DNA from: Gossypium raimondii
Lineage: Eukaryota; Streptophyta; Magnoliopsida; Malvales; Malvaceae
Length of the DNA stretch: 64,000 nucleotides
Assembly (NCBI RefSeq): GCF_025698545.1
Contig: NC_068575.1
Location: 46,075,980-46,139,979 of the forward strand
Reading direction: 5' to 3'
Positions 47,373 to 59,879 of the stretch are shown piece by piece; the stretch's first letter is position 1, and the number at the start of each line of letters is the position of its first letter. The notes beneath the pieces were generated by a model. It had not been told where the DNA came from and ran no database searches. It saw only the letters and a program-made list of their open reading frames with translations. The position numbers and the translations under genes were made by a program.

Positions 47373-50300
47373 ATGAATAATCTTTGGTTCTCATCATCAT
47401 CATCACCATTACCTTGTCTTCCACTTCTGTACTATTCCTTATTATTCATCATGTTTGGGTTTCCTCTTTCACTAAGCAATCATGAACTGTACGAGAACTG
47501 TCGTGATACAGTGTTCCGATGCGGGAATATCTCCGCCGGATTTCCTTTCTCTGGCGGTCAACGAGTGTCGGAGTGTGGACGACACGGTCTCGAGCTTCGC
47601 TGCGACAACAACAACAATACAACAACGATCGTAATTAGTAATATAGAATATCGGGTTCTGGGCATCGGCTGGGATCGTCATATTCTAAAGATTGCGAGGG
47701 AAGACCTCATCAAGTACGATGGCCTTTGTAGCCCTCAAATCGCAACTCGGAATTCGGTCCTCGATCCCGAGTTGTTTTCACCTGGTCCCGGTTATGCCAA
47801 CGTTACTTTGTTTTATGACTGCCAAGCTTCCATCTCGTCACGCAATCTCGGGTTCTTCCCTTGCGATAACGCCGGTTCCACTTACAGTAACGTTTCCGTG
47901 GGGATACCGAATAATATCCAGCCGAAGGGATGTTCGGCTAATGTTACTGTTCCGGTTCTTCGATCTTCCATGGAGGGATCACTGAATTCTTCGTTGAGGT
48001 TGAAAGAAGCCTTGAACAAAGGAGTGGAGGTACAATGGAATTGGAAGGACAGCAAAGCTTGTGGGAAGTGCAATGATTCCGGCGGAGCCTGCGGTTTCTT
48101 TGGGCCGGCGGAGAATCAAACAATGTTCTGCTACTGCCCTTTCATGTTCGAGAATTCGCCCGATGACAGACAATGCCATCGCGTTGTTTCTTCATCATCA
48201 CCAACGTCGTCTGCCCAAGGTATGTACTTTTTATCTGTATTGGTGTTGATAAGTAAGATCAGACTGGATTGCAACCTGAATTTAAAAAAAGAAAAAATCT
48301 TTATTCAAGTTTATTAGAAGTTTGATTTCACTATTTCAAAAACATTAAAAATAATCTTATCAAAAGCCTGATAGATAATCCGACAAATAATAATAAAACT
48401 TGAATTTTTTTATTTTATTTTTATATTATGAATCATGTAAAATAATTTAATTCATTTAATAACGTATTATCTTATGATTTTATATACTTTCAATTTTTAT
48501 ATAATAATCCTCGTTATAATAACTAAATTTTAGTAAAATTAATATTTTATGTTTTATTTTAATCATTTGCAACAACTTTTTACTTATAATATCAGCAACA
48601 ACAATATTATAGAATACATTTTTTATCAAATTAATTTTCTATAATAGCATTTATTGAAAATTTTAGAAAGATTATAGTTATTTTATATTAATTATAATTT
48701 ATTAAATAAAAATACAATAATTAAAATATTTTAATAAATTATTTAAATTTCACATTTAAAACCTATTAATAATATTTTATTAAATGAAAATAATCTTTAA
48801 TGAGTGAATTAAAGATATCAATTCAATAAACTATTAAGTTCCCTAATAAATATTCTACTATGAATTTGGATCATTATAAACTTATAAATTTAATAATTTT
48901 ATGATAAATTCATTAATTTAATTAGAAAACTCATACTTGATTAATTGAACTTGTTTAAATTAATCATGTGAAAGAATATAAAATAAAATATACATAAAAG
49001 TAATAATGCATGCATCTACTATATGTCTTTTAGTTTTGTTCATTTGATTCTCCTTTTTTCTTTTTTAACACAATTCACATTTACTTTATTTAATAGAAAT
49101 TCATGTTATAAATTTTGTTGTAAATTTATAATAACTAATTTTATATAACAATATATTGTTATGAATATATAAACAACGGACAAAATCTTCATTATTATAA
49201 AGAAAATTTAATATATTATCAATGATAAAATTTTGTTATAAATAATTACTTTTAAAAAGATTTGGAATCATAATAAATTAATGCAAAAATAAACTTAAAA
49301 ACCCATTATTTTCAAAATTTTTGAATTTCTTTTAAAAGTTAAAAGGGGTCGAATAAATAAAAACAACTCTTGTTTCTTGAAACCAAACACACAAAATGAT
49401 AAATACAAGTGTTTTTAATTTTAGATGAATTGACAGATTGAGTCTTAACTCAGTTGGTATAGACATTACTCCCAATGCAGGAGGACGTGATGTTTGAGTG
49501 CGCTGAAGCGCATTATCCTCCTATTTATGTATTGGGGAGTAACTATAGGTAGTTTTAAACATTGTGTTAAAAAGAACACATATGATCAGAACCTATCATG
49601 AGATTGTTCAATAAAAATAAGTTTAGATGAATTGATCCGGGTTCAAACCCATATAAATGCAAAAAATATTCTCTCTTTTTTCAATTATTTTTTTAATATT
49701 AAATCTGGTATCCTAGTTCAAATCTAGATGAAATGTAATTTATTTTATTTTATTTTATTTGAGAAAATAGTTACTAGATATATATATATTCATGTTTTAA
49801 TTATTATAAATAATTTTTATTTATCAAACGTGCTTTTTAATTTTTAAAAATAGAAAATGGAAATTATTATTTGAAAATAAAAATAGAAAATATTTTTAAA
49901 AATCAGATCTCATCATAAATGTGCTGGTAAAAGACATTACATGTTTAAGGAAGGCACATTCAAATTTTAAAGGTAATATTATTGAGAAGAACAATTTCAA
50001 ACATAAATTATAAAATAGAGTAGAAAAAAGAGAGAAGAAAAATATGCTTAATAATAACATCTTTGAAATATACAAAACTTTACCCAAAAAAATTATATTT
50101 CTTCCGTCATTGTCAATCATTTAAAGCAATAATAACGTATTAATCAGCATTAATTTTGAGGAAAATTCAACACCTAAAATTGGATGTATCTAATTTTGAT
50201 CCATTCATTTAGATTCTTTTATATCTCAATGATACGTCCTTTTATCAGATAATGACAAGGATGTTATTTAGATTTTCTATTTTTGGTACGATAATAAAAT

Positions 50301-52904
50301 TAGTTTTTAATATTTAATTTTTTAGCATTTTTTATATCTTTTACTGGATCACTTTTATCCTTAACTTTTAAATTTTTGTTAAATTATTATTTTTAACTAA
50401 AAGTAATTGAACTATTAAAATTTTAAAACTGATGTGATTATTTGTATAACAGTCCATGTATATCATAAGAAAACGTAAAAATTAAGAAAATTCCATATTT
50501 TTTAAAAATATTAATAATAAAGTATAAGTGAATTATTATATACGTTGTTAAAATTTTAGCCTAATCAATTTTTTATTTTAAAAAAGACTAACATTTAAAG
50601 ATTAAGGGTAAATAAAAAACAGATTAGAGATAAATATTTTTCACTAAATTTATTATTATATTTAATTTTTTATGATGTGGTATCATCTATTTAGCCAAAC
50701 GTATATATATTATATTACACGGTTTTAGATTTCTATATGAAATGAGTAATTGATATGTGACAATGCCAAACATTTTATCACAACATGATTACTAATTAAA
50801 ATTTCTAAATCAGAATTGGTTAAAAGAAAATATCATAATTGTACAAAATACTAGTGATGTATTTTAATGTGTCAATGAAATAAATTTGGGCTTCCAACAA
50901 AACCAATGTTTTATTCTATTGAAAATTCAAGGGTGATGTACATGCAACATATAAGATAAACTTTGATATACACATTGAGTTTATAGACAAAAATTAATTC
51001 ATAATTCATAATTATTGTAAAAATATACATACTAATTTGAAATCATAAATAATAGCAATAAATTCCCATTTTTTAAATTATTTAAAATGTTAATTGTTTC
51101 ATATTTAAATCCAACATACTTACCAATTGAGTCTTAACTCCATTGGGATCGGCATTGTTGTCAGTGTAGGAGGATGTGGGTTCGAGTGCGGTGAAACGCA
51201 TTATCCTCCTATTTAAGGGTTGGAGAGGGGTTATGGATAATTCTAAGCATTGTATCAAAAAGAACAAATATAATAAGAACATATAATGAAATTAATATTA
51301 AAAAAAGTCCAACATACTTTGCAATATTATCTCAACTCAGTATGATTCGTAAAGTTATGCAATGAAACAAGTATTAACAATAATTCATATTTTAAATTTA
51401 ATTAAAATTTCCTTGCTTTTTAAAAGATTTCATTTATAGTTTCAAAATTATATCTTAAACCATTTTAAAAACACATTTAGGATAGGGTAAAATTATTTGC
51501 ACATTTAGTCCATGATCTGTTATCATTAGTTGATTAGATTTTTATTAAGTCTTTTAAATTGATTTTTACTCCTTCAAAATTTTCATTGCTATATTTTATT
51601 TGCAGAATCTGAATCCGAATCCAAATCCAAATCCAAATCGAGGCTGAATCTAGTATTCATAGGTATGAAACACTTTGTTGTTACGACAATATTATCTATT
51701 CATGAAATCTTCTGTTATTTGCTTTACGATTTCTTGTTTGGTTTTAACTGATCAAAGTTTTTACTTACTTCACCTTATTCATCTTCATTTATAAATGATT
51801 TAGTAAAAATTGATTAATAATGCACCATGAACAGGATTCACGGTTGTTGTAACCATCACCATTGTTTTGGTTTCTGCTCTATGCTTCTTCGTGTTAAGGT
51901 TGAAAGGGAAATCACTGTCAAGTCATCTATGGAAGGGAAAAAAGAATGACAATGCTAGGATCGAGGAATTCATCACAAAGTTTGGTTCTTTGGCTCCGAA
52001 TCGATATTTTTATGGAGACATTAAGAAAATGACAAATAAGTTTAAAGATAAATTAGGTGAAGGAGGATATGGTAGTGTATATAAAGGAAAATTACCCGAC
52101 GGACGTCTCGTGGCGGTCAAAATCCTGAGTGAATTCAAAGAAAATGGGGAGGAATTTATGAATGAAGTAGCTAGCATTAGTAGAACTTCTCACGTCAACA
52201 TAGTGACTCTTCTTGGTTTCTGTTTTGAGAGATCAAAGAGAGCTTTGGTCTATGAATTCATGCCCAACGGATCTTTGGATGGATTTATTTATAATAAAGG
52301 ACCACATAATCAAAGTCGTCAATTGGAGGGGAAAACTTTGTATAACATTGCACTAGGCATCGCTAGAGGACTCGAATACTTGCATCAAGGTTGCAACACC
52401 CGGATCTTGCACTTCGACATAAAACCTCACAATATCCTTTTAGATGAAAACTTCTGTCCTAAGATCTCTGATTTCGGTCTATCTAAGTTATGCGAACGAA
52501 AAGAAAGTATTATTGCAAATACAGGTACAAGAGGAACTGTTGGATATATAGCTCCTGAAGTGTTTTGTCGAAATTTTGGTGGTGTTTCTCATAAATCTGA
52601 TGTCTACAGCTATGGAATGATGCTCCTTGAAATGATAGGAGGAAGAAAAAATATAGATATTGAGGGTTCCCAAACTAGTGAAACATACTTTCCCTCGTGG
52701 ATAAATAACCATCTTGATCAGCCTATGAACTTCAATCTTAATGAAGTAATAGCTGAAGGGGAAGAAGAAATAACAAAAAAACTATTCACAGTGAGCCTTT
52801 GGTGCACTCAAACCCATCCAATAGATCGACCATCAATAACTGAAGTGTTGGAAATGTTACAAGGAAGCCTTCAATCATTGGTACTTCCGCCAAAACCCAC
52901 CTAA
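47373..52904 (+). CDS. LRK10L2-type receptor-like kinase (gene C), intact
   Basis: Exons 47373-48219, 51606-51662 and 51835-52904 join in phase to 657 aa. A signal peptide (~1-35, PLLYYSLLFIMFGFPLSLS) leads into GUB_WAK_bind (NCRDTVFRCGNISAGFPFSG) and a WAK-associated Cys-rich domain (ACGKCNDSGGACG...CYCPFMF). Exon 2 encodes a Ser/Lys/Glu repeat linker (ESESESKSKSKSRL), longer than in gene B. A transmembrane helix spans ~304-322. Kinase: GEGGYGSVYKG, VAVK Lys 397, HFD 494-496 (non-RD), DFG 514-516. Intron 1 is 3.4 kb and holds two SINEs. Very similar to gene B across kinase and ectodomain, so a tandem duplicate. Expected at the plasma membrane in wall or pathogen perception; no ligand can be named. 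Confidence 0.92.
49434..49621 (+). mobile_element. tRNA-derived SINE, copy 1 (intron 1 of gene C)
   Basis: 188 bp flanked by a perfect 14-bp duplication TTTAGATGAATTGA (49420-49433 and 49622-49635). Near the 5' end GTCTTAACTCAGTTGG resembles a polymerase III A box (TRGCNNAGYNGG), and GTTTGAGTGCG about 50 bp on is a degenerate B box (GGTTCGANTCC). The 3' end is A-rich. Copy 2 shares the whole length. Confidence 0.9.
51122..51307 (+). mobile_element. tRNA-derived SINE, copy 2 (intron 1 of gene C)
   Basis: 186 bp flanked by a perfect 12-bp duplication TCCAACATACTT (51110-51121 and 51308-51319). It has the A box-like GTCTTAACTCCATTGG and a better B box, GGGTTCGAGTGCGG. The 3' end is ATTAAAAAAAG. 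Orientation is the same as the host gene and copy 1. Confidence 0.9.
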
Positions 52905-53040
52905 AAATGTTGCAGACTTGTTAACTGGAGTAATTTGCTCATGTTGAAGCAATCTTAAGTAGATTTGGCAAAATGTACATTTTGATCTCATGTTTTTTTA
53001 GTGTTAGTTGTGTATATACAAATAGAACATACTAAATGTG

Positions 53041-54403
53041 TCAAAAATTTTATACATAAATATGTTATACATATATATGATGGCATGCTTATTAAATGTA
53101 TCGTTTGTGGAAATAAACATTATAAATATAAACAGATTATATTGTTAGGAAGAATAGATATAAATTTCTGGAAGTTTTATTTTTATGAATTGTCCTGAAA
53201 TCTATTACATATTTTAACTGAAAATTAATTAATACAATTTTCAGTAATGAGATCAATTTGTTGATCACTTTTAAAAGCATAGAGATTGTGCAGGATTTTT
53301 GCCAAATATGATACATATAAGAATCAAGTTAGGTTTAAGGGTTAGTAAAATTCATTTCGATTTGAAAAAAAATCAAATTTTAAATTAGTTGATTCAAGTT
53401 AAATAAGTCATTTGAGTTATTGGGTCAATTCAAATAATACTTTGAGTTATTCGAGTTGAATTTGAAAATATCCTAATATCTAAAACGATGTTGTTTTAAG
53501 GTCTAGTTTTGTTTCACTTTGATGTAAATACTCTTTTTAGTCCTTATCAATTCAAAAATTATAATAAAAAAACAAGTAAAAAGTAAAATTTATATAATAT
53601 AAAAATCTAAAAATAAAAAAAGTATATAAAAATTTATTTTAAAAATATTAATAACAATTCATAATTTTAAAAAATAATCTTAATTATAAAAATAAAAATC
53701 TTAAAAACTTGTTATTTAAAATTCAAAAGAATTATAATTTTTTCCAGAATTGTACTAAATATATAAAAATAAAAATCATATAATATTTACATTCTAAAAA
53801 TTTCAAAATTTTCAAATTTATATACTCTCAAATTTATTTACTCTAGTATTGTGAACAAGGTTTTAATTTGATTATTTTATTTTTATTTTAAATTTAAACC
53901 AAATAAATTTATTCAACTCAATTCAATTTGATTTTATTGAATCCAATTCGTAAAAGAATAAAAAATTAATTTAATTAATAAAATAAGATACATTAATTCG
54001 ACTAATTCGAATTGGATTCCATACAATTCAACACATAGTACTTAATCAATTATAAGTTGTCTGTTCTAAAATAATGGCGGTTTCCAGGATATTCATCAAC
54101 AATGTTCCCCCTAAAATCCATTGAAGATAACTGATCTGTGCAGTGCTCATCCAAATGAGTGCTTTCAAAAATGTGGATGAAGTGATAAAAGGGTTAATAG
54201 CGGTGGAAAGATGGTTGATGTGAGATTGTAATCCGGACATGTTTTCCTTGTAAACAACTTTGTTGTCAGTAGGAGTAGAAATTAGAGGAAGAGGGGTTGG
54301 TGAAGGTTAATCGGAAATCCACCAACATGGCTAACACCTTCCTAAACTAGAAGAGGACGACTTATGGTTCGTCTATTTATAAAAATTTAACTTCACCACA
54401 TTT
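53041..54403. other. AT-rich intergenic DNA downstream of gene C
   Basis: No gene or clear repeat recognised. Around 53340-53480 the words TTCGAGTTGAATT and GGGTCAATTCAAAT recur loosely, perhaps an old dispersed repeat. Short frames here have no recognisable domain. Confidence 0.4.
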
Positions 54404-56570
54404 TTTGGTAAAAGAAAAGCTCAGTCAAAGACTGAAAGAAGACTAACAAAATTACAGCAAAGAAGAACCATTGAGACTATCATCACGTAACAGCCTCCCT
54501 GCACTAACCGGAGGTTGCTCAAAAGTGTGAAAATCGAAATCTGAAAGTCTATCGCGGTTGTAACCCATAAGCCAACGCCATTAGAATTAACAGTGACCCA
54601 ACCTTTCGCTGGTGGTAGCCAAATGTCATGGCTTCCCTGCAAAGATCGAGCTTTTTCCTCCGACAGCCAGGTCCAAAAGATGGTTATCACGCAAGCCCGA
54701 CTGAGGCTAACAATAGTTTCAGCACTCCAAGTCGAATTTGAAAAGAGGAAATTGCATCTATACTTCCAAAGCCTCCAACAAAGTATTGCAAAGAGAGTCC
54801 CCCATTCGCACTCATTAACATTAATCTGTAGCTCATTCCGTGTATTACTCATCATCCAACTCACAAAGGAAGAACTGAAAAAACTAGCACTACAAGTTAC
54901 TACGCACTAATCTTGACCAAATCGATTTAGCAATCAGAAAATCTCGAAGAACATGTAACGTACTTTCCTCATGATGTCCACAAAGGCTATAAGAAGAACC
55001 GGTCGACAGGCCTTTCCTTACCCGTTCCATATTTGTCAGGAGGCTATTGCGTGAAGCTAACCACAAAAAGTTCCGAACTCTTTGTGGCACCCGTACTTCC
55101 AAATTACTTCCCATTTAGCATCCTTATCATTCCAATCTGCGTTGGCCAGAAGAGAATAAGTACAGATAAAGAGAACAAGCCATTTTCAGAACTTGACCAA
55201 GCAAACCTGTCCTCTTCCGCCATAGGATTTGGTGGAGGAATAGCAGCAACGTGCAACATGGTCGAGGCTTCCAACAAATGCTGGAATTTATGCCAACTCC
55301 AATTTCCATTAATATCAACCATATCGGAAACACAAACTTCATGATTTGGAGGGTTGGATTGAGTAAGATTTACAAGAGGCCCATGAGCCGGAATTCAATT
55401 GTCTCTCCAAAAACGAAATCTCCTTCCATTTCCCACTCTCCAACAAATATTCGTTTTTAACACATCCCAAATTTTTGCCAACAATTTCTCCGTACAAACG
55501 AACATTTTTGTTCCACAAATATGTTCTGGGTACCAAACATCAACCTTAGACTTGCCTTGATGATCAGAACCCAAAATGCTTCAGGATTATTAAGAAGGTT
55601 AAAGCCCATTTTAAGAAGAAAAGACTCATTCTTATAAGAAAATTTTCAAAGACCGAGACCACCCGACGAGATTGACTGACAACAATCCCTCCAATTCACA
55701 AGATGCGGTTTTCGCCTTTCATCTTAAGAATCCCAAAAAAGTCCTCGGATCAATTTCTCCAAAATGTCGCAGAGTTCTTTAGGGATCAGAGTTGTCTACA
55801 TGCAATAATTGGGAATAGCAAAAATGATCGAATTAACCAAAGTAATACGACCAGCCATCGAAAGGAGCTTTGAGTTCCATCCGCTAAGCCGTTCTCGGAT
55901 TTTGTCAAGAAGGAACTGAAAGGTACTCTTCATGACTCTTTAATGAAAGAGGGGCATCCCCAAATACATTCCTAAAGCATCGAGCCTTTGAAAACCCAAA
56001 CTTTGGCTAATCGACCATGCCACATACCTTTGACATTCCCCGAAAAACAAATCTGATTCTTTCTAGCATTAACTTTTTGGCCCGAATAAGCTGCAAATTC
56101 GGACAAAATCTCACTAATTAAATTAGCTTGCTCCTCATCTGCTTTGCAAGACAAAATAAGATATCATCGAAAAAAAGGTGAGATACTGGTGGAACATCGT
56201 TTGACAATCTAATAGGCTTCCACATACTCAACAGAACAACTGAGATAATCTTTTGCCCAAGCTGCTCCATACCTTTACAAACAAATGCGGAGAAAGTGGA
56301 TTACCCTGACGAATTCCCCGAATCGATTTAAAGCTTTCAACAATAGAACCATTCCAGAGAATTTGCATAATCGTAGAAACACAGTTAATAGTAACACGGA
56401 CAAAATGATGAGGAATTCGAGCATCAATGAGGGACTCTTACAAGAAGTCTCACTTAATCTGGCCGCATGCCTTCTTAAAGTCCACCTTAATTGCCATCCA
56501 ACCCACAAAACCTTTATAAATTTTCATAGAATGAAAAATCCTCCTAGGCGATCAAGATATTATCATTGAT
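54404..56570 (-). mobile_element. 5'-truncated LINE fragment, minus strand
   Basis: The left edge TTTTTTGGTAAAAGAAAAGC is the reverse of a LINE 3' end. Reading on the minus strand from right to left: RT pieces (FLRLCKFSGMVLLLKAL; then CKADEEQANLISEILSEFAAYSGQKVN after the catalytic box); a segment with FLERQLNSGSWAS; DRFAWSSSENGLFSL; the zinc-binding RT domain (VPQRVRNFLWLASRNSLLTN, CGHHEESTLHVLRDF); and an RNase H remnant (WLPPAKGWVTVNSNG). It belongs to a different LINE subfamily from the two above. Stops and shifts throughout. Confidence 0.8.
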
Positions 56571-57589
56571 CGATCTACCTGAAACCACTTTACATCATTA
56601 TTCTTGATGCTCACTAAATCATATGTAAGTTCAGGTTCAAAGAAAACTTATCAATCACATAACCTAACAGAAATATACTAAAAACACTTTAAGAAATTAA
56701 CAATGATAGATGAAGGATGAAGACGAAGCTTTTCTGATTAGTGTATCTTGAATCATATAATGATAGATGAAGTTTAGTATTTACTGCTTTTTTTTTATTA
56801 ATCATATATATAGTTATTTGTTTTTAATTCAATTCAATTCAATTTTTTATTTAGTTTTTCCCATAATGTTATATTATTAATGTGGAGCTGATGGTTTGGA
56901 AAAAAATTTTATGTGTCAAATTTTAATTAGTTGGTTTAACAATTGTTAACGGTGTTAACACTTTATTTCCTAATAAAACATATATTGATAATTTAGGTAC
57001 TACATAATATATTTTCATAGTATAAGACATTTTATAAAATACATGTGCCATGACAAAACATATTTTGATGGTTGAGGTATATTAGACTTTTAAACTACAA
57101 ATATAACTTTCATCATTTTATAAAAGTATGTGGACAAGAAAAGATGAGAATGAATGTATATTTGATCCATCTGTCTCCCACTTAAGTATGTTTTTATCTT
57201 TAATAATCAATCAATGGCTATAATTCACCCAAGCTTAAGTGAGTGGAAGTGGATTGTAGATAAAAGGTTAATCCACTATCAAGTTTTTAATTATTCTCAA
57301 GTCCTAGGTGAATTGCATATTAAAGGCCAAAAATTTTACCTTTAATCCAATCACTCTAGTTTTGTCATCTAACAAATTTTCCCTGTACTGTCTACAAACA
57401 AATCATTTATAATTCTATTCCCTAGTCAACTCATGAACTTGTCAATTTAGTACTCGGACTGTCTTGGTTTAAGAAAATTTAGCTCCAATCGAGTGGATTA
57501 AGTTGCTACTAAAACGCACGTAGTCTCCCAATATTTTGGGTTCCTTCTTTCATGTGTTCCTTTACAAATCTAAACTGGTATATATTGTT
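56571..57589. other. Intergenic, nothing recognised
   Basis: AT-rich sequence without a supported gene or defined repeat. Confidence 0.4.
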
Positions 57590-58020
57590 GCATGGGCTGC
57601 TGATTGGACCCAAAATTTGTTACATTGCCTTCCCCTGGTAAAGAAACCTTCTCCACAAGGTTCCAAGCTGGAAAATTCTTCAAAATTTCGTCCTCATCTT
57701 CTCATGTAGCTTGGCTCTCATTTGCACTATTCCATTGCACCAGCAGTTGAGCTACTGCCTGCTTTTCTTGTAACTTGACCCTGAAATCTAGTGCTGCCAA
57801 CGCCAGCCTCGTTAATTTTTGTCTCCTTCAAATGGGATAGTGAAATCGATTCATGCATCATAGTGGGCACGAGCACTAATACCTCATTTTTTATGTTTGA
57901 TCTCTACCCAGATAAGAAGCATTGAGTTAGGAAAGGTTCAGAGAGACTCATTGTATGGAGTACCATTTCTTCAAACCGTGCTTGGTACTCTTTGACAATT
58001 AACGTCTACATTATTTTAGT
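57590..58020 (-). pseudogene. Gypsy remnant joining gag to chromodomain end, minus strand
   Basis: On the minus strand 58000-57840 reads VKEYQARFEEMVLHTMSLSE followed by PFLTQCFLSG, a retrotransposon gag motif. Directly downstream (about 57790-57600) comes LQEKQAVAQLLVQWNSANES, then a stop in place of Trp, and NFPAWNLVEKVSLPGEG, typical of the chromodomain tail at the end of a gypsy polyprotein. Protease, RT and most of integrase are absent, so this is a large internal deletion or a composite remnant. Confidence 0.6.
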
Positions 58021-58666
58021 TAATTGGCATTCAAGCGACTCAATTTCCGTCCAAACAAATTAGCATCCACTACACTCGACTATTTGTCTCCTTTGCATTC
58101 ATCAGAACCACTTCTTCGCCGGTACGTCCATTCCAAACGACGTGATCGTAACTTAATGGTGGTCCTCAATAGGATTGAGGTGATGACGTGGAGTATAAAT
58201 AAATGGTTATATATATAAAAAATGTACTGTTTAATATCGAATAGTTATCTCAAAATAAATGGTTCTTTTTTCAAAAGAAATATGAGGTAGAAATAATAAA
58301 TAAATAAATAAATTAGAGTTGAATATAATTAGATTTAAGATTCATGTTTAGAATAACAAATTTAGCATGTAAATTTAATTCCAAAGCCGATTCATATGTA
58401 AATTACAAAATTAGATTACATGGTACTACGTTGGGGCTCGGCTACTATTTACTTACGTCGCTGTATACAACATTTTTCATTGGAAATTCAAAGATGAGAC
58501 AATGCCTTACTGTTGTTGGAAGCTAAAAGTCTTAAAAGGTAGAGTGTGTGGTCAAAGCCTTCGTTTTGATAATTTCCTCGAAATTCATTTGAGTTGAGCT
58601 CAGACAATAATCAATCCTTTCTCTTTATTCATCATTTGACTTGTTCTCTGAAAATCTAAAAACAAA

Positions 58667-59170
58667 ATGACTTCATCATCATCTGAACTTGCTCTTCTTT
58701 TGCTTTCCTTATCATTCATGATGCTTGGGGTTGCTGCTTCACAAAGTAATAATACCAGAGGTATGTCTGCATGTACTTTCCATTTTAGAGCTTTTCTTTC
58801 TGGGTAATGGTAATAAGATGAAGATAATGGTTGCATGCATCTGCCAGTTTAATAATTTGGGTGCTTAACACAGTTTAATAAGATGAAGATAAGGTCCTTT
58901 CCTGTTTCAAGGCCTCTCTCAGTTTACCCATTCACCGTCTGCTTGGACCCTTTGGATGTCTTGTCCCTGTTCAGATGCCCCTTTTCCACGCCATTAGCTG
59001 CGGGAGGTTATTCTGGAAGTTTTGGCCTGCATTATGATTTCTGACTTGAAATTTCTCTGTTTTTCCCTCGTTTTCCATATTCCTCGTAGAACCATTGCCA
59101 ACCATCCCTATCATTCTTTCCATCCTCAATCCACTCTTTGATCCAATTACCAACGCTTCAAGTTAATCTT
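58667..59170 (+). pseudogene. First exon and part of intron 1 of a gene-A-type (PR5K-like) receptor kinase
   Basis: ATG at 58667; exon 58667-58760 encodes a signal peptide (MTSSSSELALLLLSLSFMML...ASQSNNTRG) and ends in the same phase and at the same GAG|GTATGT donor as exon 1 of gene A. Similarity continues into the intron (58925-59150 versus about 17130-17320), including GGCCTGCATTATG(A/G)TTTCTGACTTG. The similarity ends near 59170 and no thaumatin, linker or kinase exon follows before 64000, so this is a truncated duplicate. Confidence 0.8.
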
Positions 59171-59466
59171 TTGAGTTTTGACCCATTAACGTGAAAAAAA
59201 TTGAAGCTTGCATCAATGGAAAAAGAACAGTTTCAGATTTTAGAACTTACGTAGATCTTTTGAACTGATAAATATAAAAAAAATATATTTAAAAAGAAAG
59301 AGAAACAGTCTAGATTTTTAAAGAACCCAAATTGCTAAACCAGAATGTAATTAAAAAAAATCAAAATCCAGACATGCAAATTTCCCTTCAAGTTTTCTTA
59401 GAAGCCAAACATAACCCAGAAAAGGAATCCCATCTTTTTGAAAAGAAAAGAAAAACTATTCAAGAT

Positions 59467-59843
59467 CTAAACTTTTCCTTCCTTATCCTTTATCCTCTCC
59501 ACCTTTCTCATCACCCAACTACACACACAAGCCAAGTTAAGCTTCTTCTTAAGAAAAGCCTGATAACCTTCTACATCTGCAGGAATATTGTTGGTGTTGT
59601 TGTTATTATTTTCTAAACACCCATTCTTCAGCTCCTCCTTAGCTTCCTCCTCTTCGTTATTTTCACCTTCTTATTAAATTCTTCTCTAAGGAACTGCTGA
59701 AAAGCCCACTCTGAAGCATTTCGGTTCATTTCAGAACCGAGGTTTTTATTTCTATCGTCGTCGCCACCACCGGCAGCGGAAGTGAAGGCGGATGAAGACC
59801 AGTAGTGATCGGGGATTTCTTCAACGGGGAAAACTCTATCCAT
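59467..59843 (-). pseudogene. bZIP transcription factor first-exon relict (CPRF2/bZIP9-10-25-63 group)
   Basis: From 59843 leftward: MDRVFPVEEIPDHYWSSSAF, then MNRNASEWAFQQFLREE, the conserved N-terminal signature of the CPRF2-type bZIP group. After one apparent base deletion near 59665 the other frame continues with EEEEAKEELKNGCLE, an Asn run and NIPADVEGYQAFLKKKLNLA, the second conserved block of the same group. The frame closes at 59467. The basic region and leucine zipper exons are absent nearby, so no DNA-binding protein can be made. Full-length relatives are nuclear regulators of energy and stress responses. Confidence 0.8.
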
Positions 59844-59879
59844 TGTGATTGGTTGGGTCGTTTGGGGGGATTTCTTCAA

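Noticed and set aside
49440..49510. Possible tRNA gene in intron 1 of gene C
   Set aside because: A and B box-like words are present but no cloverleaf can be formed around them. The unit is 188 bp with TSDs and a second copy, so it is a SINE.
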